The notes: generated by a model from the sequence alone, not told the origin. A stretch of 64,000 nucleotides of DNA from CAVVSD01 sp963837655 (GCA_963837655.1 CAWIOK010000014.1:62001-126000); one strand, 5' to 3'. Counted from the stretch's first letter, positions 1 through 8,403 are shown. Program-made: numbers and translations.

Positions 1-159
1 GCGGGCGGCGGCGGCCTGGGTCGCCGGGTCGCCGCCGTCGTCCACCACCAGCACGCCGGCTCCCTCCCGCGCGGCCTGGGGCAGGATCGACGCCAGCGCG
101 ACGTCGAGGTACTGCGCACGGCGCTGGGTCGGGATGATGACGGTGGCGCGGGGCATCAT
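1..159 (-). CDS. Glycosyltransferase family 2, N-terminal fragment (runs off the left edge)
   Basis: Only the first ~53 codons are inside the window. They read MMPRATVIIPTQRR, a typical GT2 opening strand, followed about 25 residues later by VLVVDDGGD, the first nucleotide-sugar-binding Asp pair of the GT-A fold. It should transfer a sugar from a nucleotide donor in the cytoplasm. Two consecutive ATG codons (159 and 156) are possible starts; no clear Shine-Dalgarno is visible. It is divergent from the GT4 gene whose ATG is only 17 bases away, so each promoter must sit inside the other gene's 5' end. Family call is firm for so short a piece; acceptor and donor are unknown. Confidence 0.7.
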   Translation of the reverse strand, partial: MMPRATVIIPTQRRAQYLDVALASILPQAAREGAGVLVVDDGGDPATQAAAAR

Positions 160-176
160 GGCCTGGTGACTCGGCA

Positions 177-1280
177 ATGATCCTCTTCCTCCATCACAGG
201 TACCGGACCACCGGCGGCGAGGAGCGCGTGGTCTCCGACCTGCGCTGGCTGGCCGAGGAGCATCTGGGCGAGCGCACGGCGCTCATGGAGCGCGACTCGG
301 CCTCCGTGGGTCGCGCGGCGGCGGCCGCGGGGCTCGTCGGCGGCGGCCTGCGCCCGCAGGCGGTCGCGGAGGCGGTGCGGGCGACAGGCGCCCGCGTCGT
401 CCACGCCCACAACCTCAACCCGACGCTCGGATGGCGCGCGCTGGCCGCCGCGCGCGAAGCCGGGGCGCGCACCGTCCTGCACCTGCACAACTACCGCCTG
501 GTGTGCGCCGTCGGCACGTGCTTCACCCGCGGCGCGGACTGCACGCGGTGCCACGGTCGCGACACGACGCCAGGGGTCAGGCTGAACTGCCGCGGCACCG
601 GCGCGGAGGCGGTCGCCTACGGACTGTCGCTCGCCCTCTGGCAGCGCAGGCTCGTCGCGCAGGCCGACGCCGTCGTGGTGCCCAGCCAGGCGGCGGAGGC
701 CCGTCTGCGCGCGATCGGGGCGCCGCTGCCGGCGCACGTCGATGTCGTCGGTCACGTCGTGCGCGGCTTCGCCGACGCGCCGGCGGGCGGCGCGTCGCAC
801 GCGCTCATCGTCTCCCGGCTGGCGCCGGAGAAGGGCATCGACACGGCCATCGAGGCGTGCCGCGCGGCGGGCATCCCCCTGGTCGTCGCCGGCGACGGTC
901 CGGAGCGCGAGCGGCTGGAGGCGCTCGCCGCGGGCGGCGACGTGCGCTTCGCGGGTCGCGTCGGAACGCAGGAGCTCGCGGCCCTGCGCGCGGACGCGGG
1001 GGTCGCCCTCGTGCCGTCCCGCAGCCAGGAGACGTTCGGGCTGGCCGCTGCGGAGGCCATGGCCGCCGGGGTGCCGGTCGTCGCAAGCCGGATCGGCGCG
1101 CTGCCCGAGCTCGTGGACGACGACGGCGCGCTCGTCCCGCCAGGGGACGCGCGGGCGCTGGCCGCCGCCGCCCGGGCCCGCTTCGGGGACACCGGTGCGG
1201 CGGAGCGCGGCCTTGCCCGCGTCCGCGCCGTCGCAGCGCCGGAGGCTGTCGCTCCGGCGCTGGCGGCCGTCTACGAGTGA
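177..1280 (+). CDS. Glycosyltransferase family 4 (GT-B) with Cys-rich insert
   Basis: A 367-residue GT-B glycosyltransferase. The N-terminal domain opens with MILFLHHRYRTTGGEE and carries HAHN near residue 77. HNYRLVC (~104-110) is followed by cysteines at about 110, 115, 122, 125 and 138, a cluster typical of one GT4 subgroup that probably structures a loop. The donor domain starts at SRLAPEKGID (~215) and contains the EX7E-like motif ETFGLAAAEAMAAG (~285). It probably builds the surface polysaccharide in the cytoplasm. It converges on the small membrane protein downstream and overlaps it by 10 bases. Donor and acceptor cannot be told from sequence. Confidence 0.85.
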   Translation: MILFLHHRYRTTGGEERVVSDLRWLAEEHLGERTALMERDSASVGRAAAAAGLVGGGLRPQAVAEAVRATGARVVHAHNLNPTLGWRALAAAREAGARTVLHLHNYRLVCAVGTCFTRGADCTRCHGRDTTPGVRLNCRGTGAEAVAYGLSLALWQRRLVAQADAVVVPSQAAEARLRAIGAPLPAHVDVVGHVVRGFADAPAGGASHALIVSRLAPEKGIDTAIEACRAAGIPLVVAGDGPERERLEALAAGGDVRFAGRVGTQELAALRADAGVALVPSRSQETFGLAAAEAMAAGVPVVASRIGALPELVDDDGALVPPGDARALAAAARARFGDTGAAERGLARVRAVAAPEAVAPALAAVYE

Positions 1281-1822
1281 ACCTCCTCGGCCGTCGAGTC
1301 GACCACGTCCGCCTGGCCGTTCCCGCCGGACGGCCCGACGTGGTGGACCCTGCGGCTCCGGTCGCCCCCGTCGGGGCCCGCGCCGAGCTCGCCTGCCGGC
1401 TGGCGCCAGAACGCCATCTCCGGGTGCGCGCTCACGACCTCGCGACCTGAGTCGACCAGACCGCCGACCGCGACGGCGATCGCGCCGAGCAGACCGACGA
1501 AGACGCCGATCTGCGAGCTGATCGGGAACCCGAGGTCCGGCGGGTCGACGATCCGGCGCAGGATGAGCAGCGCGAGCACGCATCCGACGACGGTGCGCAT
1601 GATGAGCACGGGCCGCGTCTGCTTGAGCAGCGCTGTCACGAGCACGAACGCAGCGCCGGCGAGGATCAGCCAGCGGAGGTTCGTGAACGTCTGCCATCCG
1701 GTCGTCTCCGTCGTGCCTTGCAGGGCGGACCGATCGATGTGGTACCAGGTCAGGACGAGTGCAACGGCGACGACGACGGCGCCTACCGCGCTGAGGACCC
1801 GGCCGATGGTCGGGCTGAGCAT
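1271..1822 (-). CDS. Small polytopic membrane protein, unknown function
   Basis: A 183-residue protein with about four hydrophobic segments: residues ~8-26, ~48-65, ~72-88 and ~102-122. The polar, Gly/Asp-rich C-terminal tail of ~60 residues looks disordered and probably cytoplasmic. I recognise no family or catalytic motif. An AGGAGG Shine-Dalgarno sits 6 bases before the ATG at 1822. A TAGCCT -10-like box (1855-1860, minus) lies 32 bases upstream and overlaps the stop codon of the preceding gene, so this gene may have its own promoter. Confidence 0.6.
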   Translation of the reverse strand: MLSPTIGRVLSAVGAVVVAVALVLTWYHIDRSALQGTTETTGWQTFTNLRWLILAGAAFVLVTALLKQTRPVLIMRTVVGCVLALLILRRIVDPPDLGFPISSQIGVFVGLLGAIAVAVGGLVDSGREVVSAHPEMAFWRQPAGELGAGPDGGDRSRRVHHVGPSGGNGQADVVDSTAEEVHS

Positions 1823-1854
1823 GGAGTTCCTCCTTCGGTCGTCGGCCTACAACG

Positions 1855-1860
1855 AGGCTA
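1855..1860 (-). promoter_or_regulatory. -10-like box TAGCCT overlapping a stop codon
   Basis: Minus strand TAGCCT; its first three bases are the TAG stop of the 127-residue protein gene. It lies 32 bases upstream of ATG 1822. The same hexamer precedes several other genes in this window at short distance, which supports it as a promoter element. Confidence 0.4.
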
Positions 1861-2241
1861 GTTGTCGGGAGTTGCGGGCGCCTCGGGGTCGGGCTTGGCG
1901 TCGGTCGGGGCGACCGGGCCGGACGGCGACGCGCCGACGACGTCGTTGTTGTCGGCGCCGGGCGCGTTGGGGTCCGGGACCGGGCCCGTGTAGGCGGGCG
2001 GCGGGGGCGGAGTCGGCGCGTCGGAGCTGCCGCCGCCGAGGATCTTCTTCGCGCCGATGGTGACCGCGGCCACCGCCGCAGTCGCGCCGCCGATGATCTT
2101 CCACGGCGCCTTCTTGGCGGCCTTCGTGGCGCTCTTGGCGAGCTGCCACTCGCTCCACGCCTTCGCGAAGGACGCGACGGTGTCGAGCGTCTGATCCTTC
2201 TTGGACTTCTGCTTCTTCTTCTGCACGACCGGGAGCCGCAT
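1858..2241 (-). CDS. Small Lys-rich protein with one hydrophobic segment and Pro-rich tail
   Basis: A 127-residue protein of unknown function. The N-terminus is strongly basic (KKKQKSKKDQ), followed by an amphipathic stretch, one hydrophobic segment (IIGGATAAVAAVTIGAKKIL, ~45-64) and a Pro/Asp-rich, probably disordered tail with a PPPPP run. Two in-frame ATGs exist. The GGAGG at 2249-2253 is only 1 base from ATG 2247 but 7 bases from ATG 2241, so I chose 2241. It may be a membrane-anchored or membrane-proximal protein. A TACGAT box (2283-2288, minus) could be its promoter, back to back with the promoter of the epimerase gene. Confidence 0.55.
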   Translation of the reverse strand: MRLPVVQKKKQKSKKDQTLDTVASFAKAWSEWQLAKSATKAAKKAPWKIIGGATAAVAAVTIGAKKILGGGSSDAPTPPPPPAYTGPVPDPNAPGADNNDVVGASPSGPVAPTDAKPDPEAPATPDN

Positions 2242-2336
2242 GGGCATCCCTCCCTAGTTCGTCGTCATCGGAGCCTTGGCCAATCGTAGGGCGGGCGGTA
2301 CCCCTGGTCGCACGTGAGCGAAACGGAGGCACTGCC

Positions 2337-2342
2337 TACACT
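2337..2342 (+). promoter_or_regulatory. -10 box TACACT for a leaderless start
   Basis: TACACT lies 7 bases before ATG 2350. This TANNNT-to-start spacing is that of leaderless actinobacterial transcripts and is why the epimerase start is placed at 2350 and not at the in-frame GTG 2314. Confidence 0.5.
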
Positions 2343-2349
2343 CGCCGCC

Positions 2350-3282
2350 ATGCTCGCACTCGTGACCGGCGGCGCCGGCTTCATCGGTTCGAACCTCGTC
2401 GACGCGCTGCTTGCGCGAGGCCACGAGGTGCACGTCGTCGACGACCTGTCCTCCGGAAAGGAGAGCAACATCGGGGACGCGGTCGGCAACGGCGCGACCT
2501 TCCACAAGGCCGACATCCGCGACGGCGACGCGATCCGAGAGCTCGTCGCGAGCGTGAAGCCCGAGGGGATCTTCCATCTCGCGGCCCAGATCGACGTCCG
2601 CCTCTCGGTCGCCGATCCCGCCTACGACGCCCGCACCAACGTCGCGGCGACGGCCGATCTGCTCGAGGCGGGCCGCGTGAACGGCGCCCGTCGGTTCGTG
2701 TTCGCCTCCACCGGCGGGGCGATCTACGGCGTGACCGACGTCATGCCGACGCCCGAGACGACCGAGCCGCGCCCGATGGCGCCGTACGGCACGAGCAAGC
2801 TGTGCGCCGAGCAGTACCTCGGGCTCTACGAGCGGCTGCACGGGATGTCGACCGTCGCGCTGCGCTTCGGCAACGTCTACGGGCCGCGCCAGGACGTCCA
2901 CGGCGAGGCGGGCGTCATCGCCATCTTCTGCGGCCGGCTGCGCCGCGGCGAGCCGCTGCGCGTCTTCGGCAACGGCGAGCAGACCCGCGACTACATCTAC
3001 GTCGGCGACCTCGTCGAGGCGATCGCCACGGCGGGCGAGGGCGACGCGACCGGCGCGATCAACCTCGGCACCGAGGAGGAGACGTCGGTCCTGCGCGTCG
3101 CCGAGCTCCTCCAGCAGCACGCGGGCTCGGAGGCGCCGATCGACTTCCAGCCCGCGCGACTGGGCGAGATCGATCGCTCCGTGCTGGACGCCGGGCGGGC
3201 CCGCGAGGTCCTCGGCTGGAGCGCTGCGACCGACATCGACGAGGGCCTGCGGCTCACCTGGGAGGCCTCGGCCTCCGCCTAG
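2350..3282 (+). CDS. NAD-dependent nucleotide-sugar epimerase (GalE-like SDR)
   Basis: A 310-residue extended short-chain dehydrogenase. The NAD-binding GGAGFIGSN motif is at residue ~7, an acidic residue (VDDLSS) ends strand 2, LAAQIDVR follows, the catalytic region is FASTGGAIYG, and the YGTSK motif carries the Tyr/Lys pair. The C-terminal substrate domain (DYIYVGDLVEAI, LGWSA) matches UDP-glucose 4-epimerase relatives. It probably interconverts UDP-hexoses for glycan assembly. The start at 2350 is preferred because MLALVTGGAG fits the family and a TACACT box lies 7 bases upstream. It is followed after 14 bases by a GT4 gene, probably co-transcribed. It could instead be a 4,6-dehydratase-like SDR of another specificity. 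Confidence 0.85.
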   Translation: MLALVTGGAGFIGSNLVDALLARGHEVHVVDDLSSGKESNIGDAVGNGATFHKADIRDGDAIRELVASVKPEGIFHLAAQIDVRLSVADPAYDARTNVAATADLLEAGRVNGARRFVFASTGGAIYGVTDVMPTPETTEPRPMAPYGTSKLCAEQYLGLYERLHGMSTVALRFGNVYGPRQDVHGEAGVIAIFCGRLRRGEPLRVFGNGEQTRDYIYVGDLVEAIATAGEGDATGAINLGTEEETSVLRVAELLQQHAGSEAPIDFQPARLGEIDRSVLDAGRAREVLGWSAATDIDEGLRLTWEASASA

Positions 3283-3296
3283 TGCTTGCACCGCTG

Positions 3297-4385
3297 ATGC
3301 TGCGGGTCGGCTTCGACGCCGCGGCGCTCGTCCTCAACCGGGCGGGCGAGTACCGGTACGCCAGCGCGCTCCGCGGCGCGCTGCGGGCACGCAGCGACGT
3401 CGAGCTGCGGGAGCTGTGGCCGGGCCACCGCGTCCCGCGCCACCTGGCGGGACGCGTCGCGCTGCAGGCGGCGGTGCAGGGCCTCTGGTACCCGCTGGCG
3501 GTGCCGCGGGCCGCGAACCGGGCGGGGCTCGACGTCCTGCACCACCCTCGTTACGCGGTGCCGCCGGAGCCCGGGTTGCGGGTCCCGGTGGTCGTGACGA
3601 TGCACGACGTGCTCGTCCTGAGCGCCCCGGAGCTGTTCTCAGCGCCGATCCGGGCGAACTTCCGGGCGCTCGCGGGGCCGCTGGCCCGCCGCGCGGCCGT
3701 CGTGCTGACGGGCTCGCAGGCGTCGGCCCGCGACATCGCCGAGCACCTGCGCGTCCCGGAGGAACGGATCGTCGTGACGCCGTACGGGGTCGAGCCGCGT
3801 TTCCGGCCTGCGCCCGCAGGCCCGGAGCTGCTTGCCCGCCTCGGCATCGACCGGCCCTACGTGGCCTGCGTCGGGACGCTCGAGCCGCGCAAGAACCTCG
3901 TGACCGCGCTGCGGGCGTTCGCCCGGGTCAGCGAGCGCCACGGCGACGACGTCGCGCTCGTCGTCGTCGGCGGCAGGGGGTGGCGCAACCAGGCCTTCGA
4001 GGAGGAGCTGGGGCGGGTGCGCGGCACGGTCGTGCTCACCGGGTTCCTGAGCGACGAGGACCTCGTCGGCGTCCTGGCCGGAGCGCGCTGCTTCCTGTAC
4101 CCGTCGCTGCACGAGGGCTACGGGTTCCCGCCGCTGGAGGCGATGGCCTGCGGGACCCCGGTCGTGACGTCCGCGACGTCCAGTCTCCCCGAGGTCGTCG
4201 GGGACGCGGGACTGCTCGTCGATCCCCGCGACGCCGAGGCCGTCGCGGACGCGGTGGAGCGCCTCCTGGCCGACGACGTGCTGCACGCGTCGCTGCGCGC
4301 GGCGGGGCTTGATCGCGCGGCGTCCTACACTTGGGACCGTTGCGCCGCCGCGACGGTCGCCGCCTACGGACGAGCGGCGGCCTGA
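3297..4385 (+). CDS. Glycosyltransferase family 4
   Basis: A 362-residue GT-B enzyme. The N-terminal domain has GEYRYASALRGAL and HHPRYAVPP. The donor domain begins at CVGTLEPRKN and carries the EX7E region HEGYGFPPLEAMACG, the signature of GT4 mannosyl/rhamnosyl-type transferases. It follows the epimerase by 14 bases and probably uses a sugar supplied by this locus. ATG 3297 was chosen for MLRVGFDAAAL; a GTG at 3282 overlapping the previous stop is an alternative start. No defects are seen. Confidence 0.85.
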   Translation: MLRVGFDAAALVLNRAGEYRYASALRGALRARSDVELRELWPGHRVPRHLAGRVALQAAVQGLWYPLAVPRAANRAGLDVLHHPRYAVPPEPGLRVPVVVTMHDVLVLSAPELFSAPIRANFRALAGPLARRAAVVLTGSQASARDIAEHLRVPEERIVVTPYGVEPRFRPAPAGPELLARLGIDRPYVACVGTLEPRKNLVTALRAFARVSERHGDDVALVVVGGRGWRNQAFEEELGRVRGTVVLTGFLSDEDLVGVLAGARCFLYPSLHEGYGFPPLEAMACGTPVVTSATSSLPEVVGDAGLLVDPRDAEAVADAVERLLADDVLHASLRAAGLDRAASYTWDRCAAATVAAYGRAAA

Positions 4386-4405
4386 ACCGCAACCTCATGG
4401 CGGCC

Positions 4406-4423
4406 CGCTCGTTGCGACGAGCG
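4406..4423 (+). other. Short stem-loop in the leader of the next GT2 gene
   Basis: CGCTCGT and ACGAGCG form a perfect 7-bp stem around a TGCG loop, 39 bases upstream of ATG 4462. There is no T-run, so it is a weak terminator at best. It could be a leader hairpin between the GT4 and GT2 genes. Confidence 0.3.
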
Positions 4424-4461
4424 CAGGAACCTTCACCGGACCCGGAGAACCCCGAACCTCC

Positions 4462-5643
4462 ATGAGCACGATCGAACGCGCACAGCGCACCGCGCCCGCC
4501 TCGCACGAGGCGGCGCTCCCGGTCGTGTCGGTGGTCATCCCGTGCCTCAACGAGGCCGAGAACATCGAGGAATGCGTCACCCGGGCCCGCGCCGTCCTCG
4601 AGGAGCACGGCCTGAACGGTGAGGTGATCGTCGCCGACAACGGCTCGACCGACGGTAGCCCCGAGCTGGCGGCCGCGGCCGGCGCACGGGTCATCCACGA
4701 GGAGCGTCGCGGCTACGGGAGCGCCTACCTGGCGGGCTTCGCCAACGCCCGCGGCGAGTACATCGTGATGCTCGATGCCGATCTCACGTATCCGTTCGAG
4801 CTGATCCCGCGGTTCGTCGACGAGCTGGCCGACGGCGCGGAGCTCGTGATGGGCGACCGGATGGACAACATCCAGCCCGGCGCGATGCCCTGGCTGCACC
4901 AGTACGTCGGAAACCCGATCCTCAGCGGCATCCTCAACCTCTTCTTCCGCACCGGCGTGCGCGACGCGCACTGCGGCATGCGGGGCCTGCGCCGCGACAT
5001 CCTGCCCAAGCTCGACCTGCGCACCCCGGGGATGGAGTTCGCGTCGGAGATGGTCATCCGCGCCTCCAAGGAGAAGCTGCGGATCACGGAGTTCCCGATC
5101 ACGTACCACCCGCGGGGCGGCGAGTCCAAGCTCTCGAGCTTCCGGGACGGCTGGCGCCATCTGCGCTTCCTGCTCGTCCACAGCCCGACGCACCTGTTCC
5201 TGTGGCCCGGCGTCGTCCTGGCGACGCTCGGCGTGCTCGTCATGGCCGCCGTGCTCGGCGGGCTGGACATCGTCGGGCGCCCGTTGTACCTGCACTCGAT
5301 GATCGCGGGCAGCCTGCTGCTCGTCGTCGGGACGCAGATCGTGTCGCTCGGGCTCTGCGCCCATGCGTACGGCATGTACTTCATGGGCGATCGCGATCCG
5401 TGGTTCGATCGCATGCGCAGCCGTTTCCGGCTCGAGCACGGCCTCGCGCTCGGCGGCTTCATCATCCTGCTCGGCGTGACCGTCTGCGCGGTCGTGTTCG
5501 CCATCTGGGCCGACCGCGGGTTCGGCAGCCTGTCGGAGGAGAGCCTGGCCGTCCTCGGGGCGACGCTCATCATCGTGGGCGTGCAGGTCTTCTTCTCGTC
5601 GTTCCTGCTCAGCATCCTGGGCCTGCGCCGCCAGGCGCAGTGA
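4462..5643 (+). CDS. Polyprenyl-phosphate glycosyltransferase, GT2 with four C-terminal membrane segments
   Basis: A 393-residue GT2 enzyme of the dolichyl-phosphate mannose/glucose synthase type. Residues ~20-260 are the GT-A domain: VSVVIPCLNEAENI, VIVADNGSTDGS, and the metal-binding DADLTYPFE. HPRGGESKLSSF is a lipid-substrate loop typical of this group. About four hydrophobic helices follow (~250-390), so it is an integral membrane protein. It probably loads a sugar on a polyprenyl phosphate for use by extracytoplasmic transferases such as the two large membrane proteins in this locus. The next gene's GTG overlaps its TGA. Confidence 0.85.
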   Translation: MSTIERAQRTAPASHEAALPVVSVVIPCLNEAENIEECVTRARAVLEEHGLNGEVIVADNGSTDGSPELAAAAGARVIHEERRGYGSAYLAGFANARGEYIVMLDADLTYPFELIPRFVDELADGAELVMGDRMDNIQPGAMPWLHQYVGNPILSGILNLFFRTGVRDAHCGMRGLRRDILPKLDLRTPGMEFASEMVIRASKEKLRITEFPITYHPRGGESKLSSFRDGWRHLRFLLVHSPTHLFLWPGVVLATLGVLVMAAVLGGLDIVGRPLYLHSMIAGSLLLVVGTQIVSLGLCAHAYGMYFMGDRDPWFDRMRSRFRLEHGLALGGFIILLGVTVCAVVFAIWADRGFGSLSEESLAVLGATLIIVGVQVFFSSFLLSILGLRRQAQ

Positions 5644-6422
5644 GCGATCACGACGTCCCCGGCGGCGGCCCGTCGGTCGCGGAGCCGCTCGCCGCGGTCG
5701 AGCCCGCCCGTCGCCGTTCGGCCGCCGAGGAGGCGCGGACGCTGCTCGCCGGGACCGGGCAGGGCGCCCTGGCGTCGCTGTCGGAGAACGGCGCGCCGTG
5801 GTCGTCGTTCGTGGCCTACGGCGTGCTGGAGGACGGCGGCCCCGTGCTCTGCGTCTCTCGCCTGGCCGAGCACGGTCGCAACCTCCAGGCCGACCCGCGC
5901 GCCTCGCTGCTCGTCGTCGCGCCCGCGGACGGTCCCGATCCGCTGGCCGCGGGGCGCGTGACGCTGGCGGGCCTGGTCCGCCCGGGCGACCCGGCCGCCC
6001 GCGCCGCCTACGTGGCCGGCGTGCCGTCGGGCGACGTGTACGTGGACTTCGGCGACTTCGACCTCTGGGTGCTCGACGTGCAGCGCGTGCGCTGGGTCGG
6101 CGGCTACGGGCGGATGGCGTCGGCCAGCGCGGAGGAGTACGCGGCGGCACGGCCCGACCCGGTGGCGGCGTCGGCGGCGGGTGCCGTCGCGCACCTCAAC
6201 GACGACCACGCCGACGCGCTGCTGGACATGGCTCGCGCGCTGGCCGGCCATCCCGACGCGACGGCGGCGACGTGCACCGGCGCGGACCGCTACGGCTTGG
6301 ACCTGACGGTCAGGACGCCGCGGGGCGTCGCTCCGGCACGCGTGGGGTTCGCGGATGCGTGCGCTGCACCGGGTGACCTGCGGGCCGCGACGGTCGAGCT
6401 GGCCCGCAGGGCACGCGCCTGA
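5640..6422 (+). CDS. HugZ-like FMN/heme-binding split-barrel protein with DUF2470 domain
   Basis: A 260-residue protein. The N-terminal half (ARTLLAGTGQGALASLSENGAPW and following beta-rich stretch) is a pyridoxamine-phosphate-oxidase-like split barrel. The C-terminal part has HLNDDHADALLDMARAL, the DUF2470 signature of heme-utilisation proteins of the HugZ family. Known members bind or degrade heme. Start GTG 5640 gives a GTGA overlap with the upstream GT2 gene. Its job is unrelated to glycans; the heme activity itself is inferred from the family. Confidence 0.7.
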   Translation: MSDHDVPGGGPSVAEPLAAVEPARRRSAAEEARTLLAGTGQGALASLSENGAPWSSFVAYGVLEDGGPVLCVSRLAEHGRNLQADPRASLLVVAPADGPDPLAAGRVTLAGLVRPGDPAARAAYVAGVPSGDVYVDFGDFDLWVLDVQRVRWVGGYGRMASASAEEYAAARPDPVAASAAGAVAHLNDDHADALLDMARALAGHPDATAATCTGADRYGLDLTVRTPRGVAPARVGFADACAAPGDLRAATVELARRARA

Positions 6423-6438
6423 CGCTTGCAGGACCGCG

Positions 6439-6444
6439 TAACCT
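6439..6444 (+). promoter_or_regulatory. -10 box TAACCT of the ArsR gene
   Basis: TAACCT lies 8 bases before ATG 6453 and overlaps the left arm of the palindromic operator, so repressor binding would block the promoter and the leaderless start together. Confidence 0.5.
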
Positions 6445-6463
6445 ACAACCAGATGGTTGTAGG
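6442..6463 (+). promoter_or_regulatory. ArsR operator: perfect 9-bp palindrome over the start codon
   Basis: Arms CCTACAACC (6442-6450) and GGTTGTAGG (6455-6463) are exact reverse complements around AGAT. The ATG (6453-6455) lies inside the site, so the operator itself encodes the first residues M-V-V. Position and symmetry fit autorepression by the ArsR protein encoded here. Confidence 0.7.
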
Positions 6464-6815
6464 AAGCCTGCCCAACGCGACCGTGGACGACCTGTTCCAC
6501 GCGCTGGCCGACGCGACGCGTCGCGACATCCTCCGCCGCTCCGTCCAGGGTGAGTTGTCGGTCTCGCGCCTCGCCGAGGCCTACCCGATGAGCTTCGCCG
6601 CGGTGCAGAAGCACGTCGCCGTGCTGGAGCGGGCCGGCCTGGTCATCAAGGAGCGCCACGGGCGCGAGCAGCGGGTGCGCACCGCCCCCGACGCCGTCGA
6701 CAGGGCCCGGCATGCGCTCGACCAGCTCGAGGCGGCCTGGCGCGGACGCGTGGACCGGATGTCGGCCCTCCTCGCGCACGACGAGCACACCCCGACGAGA
6801 GGACACCAGAGATGA
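6453..6815 (+). CDS. ArsR-family transcriptional regulator (SRPBCC-associated)
   Basis: A 120-residue winged-helix protein. LFHALADATRRDILRRSV is the classic ArsR helix 1, and SFAAVQKHVAVLERAGLVIK is the recognition helix and wing. It lacks an obvious metal-binding Cys motif and belongs to the group usually encoded next to SRPBCC (AHSA1-like) proteins, as here. The start at 6453 is chosen over the TTG at 6426 because a TAACCT box and a palindrome end exactly there. It overlaps the SRPBCC gene by an ATGA junction. It is expected to repress this two-gene operon. Confidence 0.8.
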   Translation: MVVGSLPNATVDDLFHALADATRRDILRRSVQGELSVSRLAEAYPMSFAAVQKHVAVLERAGLVIKERHGREQRVRTAPDAVDRARHALDQLEAAWRGRVDRMSALLAHDEHTPTRGHQR

Positions 6816-7401
6816 GCGTCACCACCGTCGACACGGACACCGACGGCCTCACCCTGACCCTGGTCGCCGAGTTCGACGCGCCGATCGAGCAGGTGTGGCA
6901 GCTGTGGGCCGACCCGCGCCGGCTCGAGCAGTGGTGGGGACCCCCGACCTACCCGGCGACGTGGAGAAGCACGAGCTGACGCCCGGCGGCGAGGTCTCGT
7001 ACTTCATGACCAGTCCGGAGAACGAGCGGTTCCGTGGCTGGTGGCGGATCACGTCGGTCGACGCCCCGAACGCGCTGGAGTTCCAGGACGGCTTCGCCGA
7101 TCAGGACGGGACGCCGAACGACGCCATGCCCACGACGACGGTGCGCGTGCGGCTGACCGAGCACGACGGCGGGACCCGGATGCAGCTGAGCTCCGCCTTC
7201 GAGTCACTCGAGCAGATGGAGCAGCTGATGAACATGGGCATGGCCGAGGGCCTGGAGCAGTCGGTCGGGCAGATGGACGCGCTGCTGGCCGCCGGTGAGC
7301 GGGCGCGGGCGCTGCGGCGGCTGTCGCCGGTGTCGGTGCCTTCGCGGGCTCCGGCTCCGGAAGCGGCTGTGGCCGGGGGATCTCGACCGGCTCGACGGTG
7401 A
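6812..7401 (+). CDS. SRPBCC (AHSA1-like) ligand-binding protein, one frameshift
   Basis: The first ~50 residues (LTLTLVAEFDAPIEQVWQLW, then WWGPPTYPATW) are in one frame. From about 6964 the protein continues as EKHELTPGGEVSYFMTSPEN in the next frame and runs to 7401. One missing G in the run after ACGTGG restores the frame. The fold is the AHSA1/START helix-grip with a hydrophobic pocket, ~195 residues when joined. Paired with the ArsR gene it is probably a stress- or small-molecule-responsive operon; the ligand is unknown. The break looks like a consensus indel because both halves are fully conserved. Confidence 0.7.
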
Positions 7402-7443
7402 TGGACTTCGAGGGGCCTGACAACGTCATGGCTCCATTGTGAC

Positions 7444-8403
7444 TCAGACCCGGCCGCGCAACCACTCGATCGTCTGCGCGACGCCCTCGCGGACGCCGAT
7501 CTGCGACTCCCAGCCCAGAACCGTGCGGGCCTTCTCCACGCTGGGCCAGCGCCGCTGCACGTCGACCTCGAACGTCGGGCGGTGCTCCAGCGAGAACGCG
7601 GCCGGTTCCTTGCCGCACTCCTCCCAGATGACCTGGGCGATCTCCGCAACCGTCATCTCGTCGCTCGCGGAGACGTTGAAGTCCTCGTTGAGCGCCGCGG
7701 GGTGACCCATCGCGGTCACGACGCCGTCGGCGATGTCGTCGACGTGGGTGATCGTCCGCGTCTGCTCACCGGTCCCGAAGATCGGCAGTGGCGCCCCGGC
7801 GGGCAGCGCCAGGCACTTCTTGATGACGTCGGGGACCATGTGGGCGATCCCCGGCTCGTCCTCGGGCATCTCGCCCGGGCCGTAGGCGTTGAAGGGCCGG
7901 CAGATCGTGTAGGGCAGCCCCTCCTCGTCGTGCGCGGCGCGGACCCACACCTCGCCCGCGAGCTTGGAGAACCCGTAGGCCGAGCGCGGCCACGGGCACT
8001 CCCAGACGTGCTCCTCGGTCGTCGGGAACTGCGTCGCGCGCTCGAAGACCATCGAGGAGGAGACATAGACGAAGCGCTCGACCCCCTCGACCACCGCGGC
8101 CCGCACGACGCCGCCGTAGAGGGCGCTGTTGACCTCGCTGAGCGTCAGCGGGAGCTTGTGGAAGTTCGCGATGCCGCCGACGATCGCGGCGAGGTGGATG
8201 ACGTGCGTGCAGCCCTCGGTCGCCGTCCGCGCCTGGGCAAGGTCGCGTAGGTCGCCCTCGTGCACCTCGGCGCCCTCCCGCATCCACGCCGGCGCAGGGC
8301 GCTGGTCGGAGACGCGGACGTCCCAGTCGCCGTCACGCAGCAGCCGGCGCACGACCGCGGCGCCGATCGTGCCGGCGCCTCCCGTCACGAGGACGCGGCT
8401 CAT
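7444..8403 (-). CDS. NAD-dependent nucleotide-sugar epimerase/dehydratase
   Basis: A 319-residue extended SDR: GGAGTIGAAVVRRL at the N-terminus, LAAIVGG, YVSSSMVFE with the catalytic Ser, and AYGFSKLAGE with Tyr and Lys. The C-terminal HVDDIADGVV and VLGWESQIGVREGV are typical of UDP- or GDP-sugar epimerases. ATG 8403 overlaps the stop of the upstream dehydrogenase (ATGA), so the two are translated together and may act in sequence on one nucleotide sugar. The exact epimerisation is not readable from sequence. Confidence 0.8.
   Translation of the reverse strand: MSRVLVTGGAGTIGAAVVRRLLRDGDWDVRVSDQRPAPAWMREGAEVHEGDLRDLAQARTATEGCTHVIHLAAIVGGIANFHKLPLTLSEVNSALYGGVVRAAVVEGVERFVYVSSSMVFERATQFPTTEEHVWECPWPRSAYGFSKLAGEVWVRAAHDEEGLPYTICRPFNAYGPGEMPEDEPGIAHMVPDVIKKCLALPAGAPLPIFGTGEQTRTITHVDDIADGVVTAMGHPAALNEDFNVSASDEMTVAEIAQVIWEECGKEPAAFSLEHRPTFEVDVQRRWPSVEKARTVLGWESQIGVREGVAQTIEWLRGRV

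Noticed and set aside
156..1697. Very long open frames on the strand opposite to clear genes
   Set aside because: In DNA this GC-rich, stops are rare in all frames. These frames give Arg/Ala/Gly-rich, motif-free translations and overlap well-supported genes.
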